A DNA stretch of 64,000 nucleotides, taken from NCBI GenBank assembly GCA_038277395.1, contig CM076191.1:96211588-96275587 (forward strand), written 5' to 3'. The position numbers and the translations under genes were made by a program. The notes beneath the pieces are model-generated. The model searched no databases. It was given only the letters and a program-made list of their open reading frames with translations, and had not been told where the DNA came from. This document shows positions 57,801 to 64,000 of the stretch, piece by piece (positions within the stretch are counted from its first letter, which is position 1; each line of letters starts with the position of its first letter). The DNA comes from Dryocosmus kuriphilus (Eukaryota; Arthropoda; Insecta; Hymenoptera; Cynipidae).

Positions 57801-58974
57801 ATGGTTGAACAACAGTTCGCGCACTTCACCTATTATTATTAACGTAACTATTCTAAATTGTCTAACACTATTTTCTTTATTGGTTTAAAATTGTTTTTCT
57901 AAATTGTCTATTATTAACGTAGTTTAATTATTCTAAATTGTCTTATAATATTTTTCGTAAATTATTTAAAATTGTTTATCTTTAAAAATTTGATCAAAAA
58001 GCCGCACAATATTTCTTTCAAACTGTCGTACAACTTTGCACAGTCAAATCTATCGCAATACTGAAATACTCGACCTCTTTTCAGAAAAAGGGGGAAGAAG
58101 CAACTTTATATTGGTGAAATTGCAGTGAGGCCTAAGCCTCACAGCAAAAACACATGGGTACCATTAAGTCGTAAAATGCATTTTGAACATTTTCCTCAAC
58201 TAGGTTTTTGCATTTTGGGGAAAATGGTATTCAGCTGTAGGCCTCTAAGCCGAAGCACATGGCTCGTAAAACGGAAGGTGGCCCGCCAGAACCGATTGTT
58301 TATGACAGCGCAGGCCGAGTGAAAAGCCCTTCAAAATCTTCTTAATTATTCTTTCTCCTTATTGGAGTTACAGCACATTAAAGCGATGTTAAAAGAAAGA
58401 TTTAAACCTTGACTGTTGTCCAGGAATGGTGTAAATTTAGCAAAAAATTTTTATGTCACACAGGCAAGATTTGAAGACGCTTTTCCCAAAATAGTTTTAA
58501 CTGTAACGGTTTCTGTACAGTTTCATTTGCAATTAACGGGTGTATATGAAATTATAATTACCTTGTGCTGGAACATTTTTCGTCATGTTTCTGGAACGCT
58601 TCACGTGAAAACAAAGACAAGATTACGAACGTAGAGAGCGAATTGAATTCGAGAAAGATAATATTTAGATAGGAATAATAATAACATATTTATATATAAT
58701 ATATTGCAAATATTTATAATAAGTTTTTAATAATAATAATAAATGTATATTTAAACAGGAATATTTTTACCTGAAATTTAGACCGAAGTTTTATCTTGCT
58801 CCTGCAAATAATTGAATTACAACAAACATTTCTTTCATCAAAAACACTTTTATGCTTCCTTAAATCTCCGCCATGCTTAGCGCAAATAATAGAAGCTGGA
58901 TACTCCCACTGCTAATCTATTATATAATGCAACAAAAGTTGTGCAGAAAAATCCTTCATTAATCATAGGATTTC
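54801..58974. other. Spacer between the inverted satellite arrays
   Basis: By analogy with element A this is the inside of element B. Contents: broken unit remnants to about 54900; a TA run at 55989-56008; a second copy of element 1 at 56100-56655; diverged direct repeats at 57708-57990 (CGCACTTCAC, TTTCTTTATTGGTTTAAAAT); AT-rich rest. No ORF above 100 codons and no recognised domain. Confidence 0.5.
56100..56655 (+). repeat. Second, truncated copy of element 1
   Basis: Collinear with 296-855 in the same orientation: TTTAGTTAAGGCTC, CATCATGACACTCGCGCTTC, AAACGATGA, AATTTTGTAG and GATTAAAAC-AAAACCGTG words recur in order, with many substitutions. Neither end of element 1 is present. Confidence 0.8.
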
Positions 58975-61900
58975 GGACCCTTTTGAGAAAAAGGGTGATT
59001 AAAAGTGGTACATCTATCTTTTTTCATATAGAAATAGACCCATTTTTGACATAAGACGGTCGATGCCCAGCAGTTTTTTGCGAATTTTGACCCTCACGCG
59101 GGCACATTTTTTCAGTTTTTAAATTTGAATGTACTGCCCCTGGATTGCCTTTGAGAAATAGGGTAATTAAAAGTGGTACATCTATCTTTTTTCATATAGA
59201 AATAGACCCATTTTTGACATAAGACGGTCGATGCCCAGCAGTTTTGGCGAATTTTGACCCTCACGCGGGCACATTTTTTCAGTTTTTAAATTTGAATGTA
59301 CTGCCCCTGGATTGGCTTTTGAGAAATAGGGTAATTAAAAGTGGTACATCTATCTATCTTTTTTCATATAGAAATAGACCCATTTTTGACATTAGACGGC
59401 CGATGCCCAGCAGTTTTGGCGAATTTTGACCCTCACGCGGGCACATTTTTTCAGTTTTTAAATTTGAATGTACTGCCCCTGGATTGGCTTTTGAGAAATA
59501 GGGTAATTAAAAGTGGTACATCTATCTTTTTTTTCATATAGAAATAGACCCATTTTTGACATTAGACGGTCGATGCCCAGCAGTTTTGGCGAATTTTGAC
59601 CCTCACGCGGGCACATTTTTTCAGTTTTTAAATTTGAATGTACTGCCCCTGGATTGGCTTTTGAGAAATAGGGTAATTAAAAGTGGTACATCTATCTTTT
59701 TTCATATAGAAATAGACCCATTTTTGACATAAGACGGTCGATGCCCAGCAGTTTTGGCGAATTTTGACCCTCACGCGGGCACATTTTTTTTTAGTTTTTC
59801 AATTTGAATGTACTGCCCCTGGACTGCCTTTTGAGAAATAGGGTAATTAAAAGTGGTACATCTATCTTTTTTCATATAGCAATAGACCCATTTTATGACA
59901 TAAGACGGCCGATGCCCAGCAGTTTTTGGCGAATTTTGACCCTCACGCGGGCACATTTTTTTAGTTTTTAAATTTGAATGTACTGCCCCTGGACTGCCTT
60001 TTGAGAAATAGGGAAATTAAAAGTGGTACATCTATCTTTTTTCATATAGAAATAGACCCATTTTTGGACATAAGACGGCCGATGCCCAGCAGTTTTTGGC
60101 GAATTTTGACCCTCACGCGGGCACATTTTTTTCAGTTTTTAAATTTGAATGTACTGCCCCTGGATTGCCTTTTGAGAAATAGGGTAATTAAAAGTGGTAC
60201 ATCTATCTTTTTTCATATAGCAATAGACCCATTTATGACATAAGACGGCCGATGCCCAGCAGTTTTGGCGAATTTTGACCCTCACGCGGGCACATTTTTT
60301 TAGTTTTTAAATTTGAATGTACTGCCCCTGGACTGCCTTTTGAGAAATAGGGTAATTAAAAGTGGTACATCTATCTTTTTTCATATAGCAATAGACCCAT
60401 TTTTGACAATAGACGGTCGATGCCCAGCAGTTTTGGGCGAATTTTGACCCTCACGCGGGCACATTTTTTCAGTTTTTAAATTTGAATGTACTGCCCCTGG
60501 ACTGCCTTTTGAGAAATAGGGTAATTAAAAGTGGTACATATATCTTTTTTCATATAGAAATAGACCCATTTTTGACATAAGACGGTCGATGCCCAGCAGT
60601 TTTGGCGAATTTTGACCCTCACGCGGGCACATTTTTTCAGTTTTTAAATTTGAATGTACTGCCCCTAGATTGCCTTTTGAGAAATAGGGTAATTAAAAGT
60701 GGTACATCTATCTTTTTTCATATAGAAATAGACCCATTTTTGACATAAGACGGTCGATGCCCAGCAGTTTTGGCGAATTTTGACCCTCACGCGGGCACAT
60801 TTTTTCAGTTTTTAAATTTGAATGTACTGCCCCTGGATTGCCTTTTGAAAATAGGGTAATTAAAAGTGGTACATCTATCTTTTTTCATATAGCAATAGAC
60901 CCATTTTTGACATAAGACGGTCGATGCCCAGCAGTTTTGGCGAATTTTGACCCTCACGCGGGCACATTTTTTTCAGTTTTTAAATTTGAATGTACTGCCC
61001 CTGGATTGGCCTTTTGAGAAATAGGGTAATTAAAAGTGGTACATCTATCTTTTTTCATATAGCAATAGACCCATTTTTGACATATAGACGGTCGATGCCC
61101 AGCAGTTTTGGCGAATTTTGACCCTCACGCGGGCACATTTTTTAGTTTTTAAATTTGAATGTACTGCCCCTGGACCGCCTTTTGAGAAATAGGGTAATTA
61201 AAAGTGGTACATCTATCTTTTTTCATATAGAAATAGACCCATTTTTGACATTAGACGGTCGATGCCCAGCAGTTTTGGCGAATTTTGACCCTCACGCGGG
61301 CACATTTTTTTCAGTTTTTAAATTTGAATGTACTGCCCCTGGATTGCCTTTTGAGAAATAGGGTAATTAAAAGTGGTACATCTATCTTTTTTCATATAGA
61401 AATAGACCCATTTTTGACATAAGACGGTCGATGCCCAGCAGTTTTGGCGAATTTTGACCCTCACGCGGGCACATTTTTTCAGTTTTTAAATTTGAATGTA
61501 CTGCCCCTGGACTGCCTTTTGAGAAATAGGGTAATTAAAAGTGGTACATCTATCTTTTTTCATATAGAAATAGACCCATTTTTGACATTAGACGGCCGAT
61601 GCCCAGCAGTTTTGGCGAATTTTGACCCTCACGCGGGCACTTTTTTTTCAGTTTTTAAATTTGAATGTACTGCCCCTGGATTGGCCTTTTGAGAAATAGG
61701 GTAATTAAAAGTGGTACATCTATCTTTTTTCATATAGAAATAGACCCATTTTTGACATTAGACGGCCGATGCCCAGCAGTTTTGGCGAATTTTGACCCTC
61801 ACGCGGGCACATTTTTTCAGTTTTTAAATTTGAATGTACTGCCCCTGGATTGCCTTTTGAGAAATAGGGTAATTAAAAGTGGTACATCTATCTTTTTTCA

Positions 61901-64000
61901 TATAGCAATAGACCCATTTTTGACATAAGACGGTCGATGCCCAGCAGTTTTGGTGAATTTTGACCCTCACGCGGGCACATTTTTTCAGTTTTTAAATTTG
62001 AATGTACTGCCCCTGGATTGCCTTTTGAGAAATAGGGTAATTAAAAGTGGTACATCTATCTTTTTTCATATAGAAATAGACCCATTTTTGACATTAGACG
62101 GTCGATGCCCAGCAGTTTTGGCGAATTTTGACCCTCACGCGGCGGGCACATTTTTTCAGTTTTTAAATTTGAATGTACTGCCCCTGGATTTGCTTTTGAG
62201 AAATAGGGTAATTAAAAGTGGTACATCTATCTTTTTTCATATAGAAATAGACCCATTTTTGACATTAGACGGCCGATGCCCAGCAGTTTTGGCGAATTTT
62301 GACCCTCACGCGGGCACATTTTTTTTTTCAGTTTTTAAATTTGAATGTACTGCCCCTGGATTGCCTTTTGAGAAATAGGGTAATTAAAAGTGGTACATCT
62401 ATCTTTTTTCATATAGAAATAGACCCATTTTTGACATAAGACGGTCGATGCCCAGCAGTTTTGGCGAATTTTGACCCTCACGCGGGCACATTTTTTTTTC
62501 AGTTTTTAAATTTGAATGTACTGCCCCTGGATTGCCTTTTGAGAAATAGGGTAATTAAAAGTGGTACATCTATCTTTTTTCATATAGCAATAGACCCATT
62601 TTTGACATAAGACGGTCGATGCCCAGCAGTTTTGGTGAATTTTGACCCTCACGCGGGCACATTTTTTAAGTTTTTAAATTTGAATGTACTGCCCCTGGAT
62701 TGCCTTTTGAGAAATAGGGTAATTAAAAGTGGTACATCTATCTTTTTTCATATAGAAATAGACCCATTTTTGACATAAGACGGTCGATGCCCAGCAGTTT
62801 TGGTGAATTTTGACCCTCACGCGGGCACATTTTTTAAGTTTTTAAATTTGAATGTACTGCCCCTGGATTGCCTTTTGAGAAATAGGGTAATTAAAAGTGG
62901 TACATCTATCTTTTTTCATATAGAAATAGACCCATTTTTGACATAAGACGGCCGATGCCCAGCAGTTTTGGCGAATTTTGACCCTCACGCGGGCACATTT
63001 TTTCAGTTTTTAAATTTGAATGTACTGCCCCTGGATTGGCCTTTTGAGAAATAGGGTAATTAAAAGTGGTACATCTATCTTTTTTCATATAGCAATAGAC
63101 CCATTTTTGACATAAGACGGTCGATGCCCAGCAGTTTTGGTGAATTTGACCCTCACGCGGGCACATTTTTTCAGTTTTTAAATTTGAATGTACTGCCCCT
63201 GGATTGCCTTTTGAGAAATAGGGTAATTAAAAGTGGTACATCTATCTTTTTTCATATAGAAATAGACCCATTTTTGACATAAGACGGTCGATGCCCAGCA
63301 GTTTTGGCGAATTTTGACCCTCACGCGGGCACATTTTTTCAGTTTTTAAATTTGAATGTACTGCCCCTGGATTGCCTTTTGAGAAATAGGGTAATTAAAA
63401 GTGGTACATCTATCTTTTTTCATATAGAAATAGACCCATTTTTGACATAAGACGGCCGATGCCCAGCAGTTTTGGTGAATTTTGACCCTCACGCGGGCAC
63501 ATTTTTTCAGTTTTTAAATTTGAATGTACTGCCCCTGGATTGCCTTTTGAGAAATAGGGTAATTAAAAGTGGTACATCTATCTTTTTTCATATAGAAATA
63601 GACCCATTTTTGACATAAGACGGCCGATGCCCAGCAGTTTTGGCGAATTTTGACCCTCACGCGGGCACATTTTTTTAGTTTTTAAATTTGAATGTACTGC
63701 CCCTGGACTGCCTTTTGAGAAATAGGGTAATTAAAAGTGGTACATCTATCTTTTTTCATATAGAAATAGACCCATTTTTGACATAAGACGGCCGATGCCC
63801 AGCAGTTTTGGCGAATTTTGACCCTCACGCGGGCACATTTTTTTAGTTTTTAAATTTGAATGTACTGCCCCTGGACTGCCTTTTGAGAAATAGGGTAATT
63901 AAAAGTGGTACATCTATCTTTTTTCATATAGCAATAGACCCATTTTTGACATAAGACGGCCGATGCCCAGCAGTTTTGGCGAATTTTGACCCTCACGCGG
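58975..64000 (-). repeat. Satellite array 2, same 168-bp unit, inverted, runs off the window
   Basis: About 30 copies of the array 1 unit in reverse orientation, beginning at ACCCTTTTGAGAAAAAGGG and continuing to the last base. Unit starts can be followed through GTACTGCCCCTGGATTGCC. The same variant sites occur as in array 1. Its outer border is outside the window. The unit reads open for 56 codons per copy on the plus strand. Confidence 0.97.

Noticed and set aside
51593..64000. CRISPR-like array
   Set aside because: Units are contiguous 168-bp copies without unique spacers, in clearly eukaryotic DNA.

Overview
This is eukaryotic, AT-rich, intergenic DNA from an insect-like genome, almost entirely built of nested transposable elements and their derived satellites. 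I find no convincing host protein-coding gene. The mix (BEL/Pao and copia LTR elements, RTE-like and R1-like LINE fragments, Helitron, hAT, mariner, tRNA-derived SINEs) fits an arthropod. The R1-like LINE fragment and the mariner resemble copies I associate with Hymenoptera, but the species cannot be named from this sequence.

Layout. 1-2575: foldback-like non-autonomous element 1, cut by the window start, with matching ends, GC-rich palindromes, 154-bp degenerate repeats and a 58-bp tandem array. 3414-13390: element A, about 10 kb, whose long inverted ends carry 163-172-bp tandem units; a BEL/Pao retrotransposon (4947-10890) and a small MITE are nested in it. 14992-17819: a decayed hAT-like transposon inserted into dispersed repeat R. 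19400-21360: degenerate tandem repeats and four tRNA-headed units. 21600-25918: two LINE fragments meeting head-on. 25919-37545: a decayed Helitron broken up by a CACTG-ended element, repeat R, a tRNA-Arg-related SINE and a young copia element. 37806-38743: an internally deleted mariner. 40660-42490: a minus-strand BEL/Pao relic. 42716-43301: a near-perfect palindrome. 44617-50243: an unclassified DNA transposon whose inverted ends include the 3' end of its own gene; its gene carries a hAT-type MITE and its right end is split by about 3 kb. 51340-64000: two large 168-bp satellite arrays in opposite orientations around a 4.2-kb spacer.

The most interesting point is a link between these parts. 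The DNA just outside the first satellite array (51340-51592) is homologous to the DNA just outside the tandem units in both ends of element A, and the 168-bp satellite unit is itself a distant relative of element A's 163-172-bp unit. This suggests that inverted satellite arrays here are the overgrown ends of a foldback-type transposon family, with units expanding from 2-3 copies (element A) to at least 19 and 30 copies (element B, which runs off the window). No transposase for this family is visible, and most coding sequences in the window carry stops or frameshifts.
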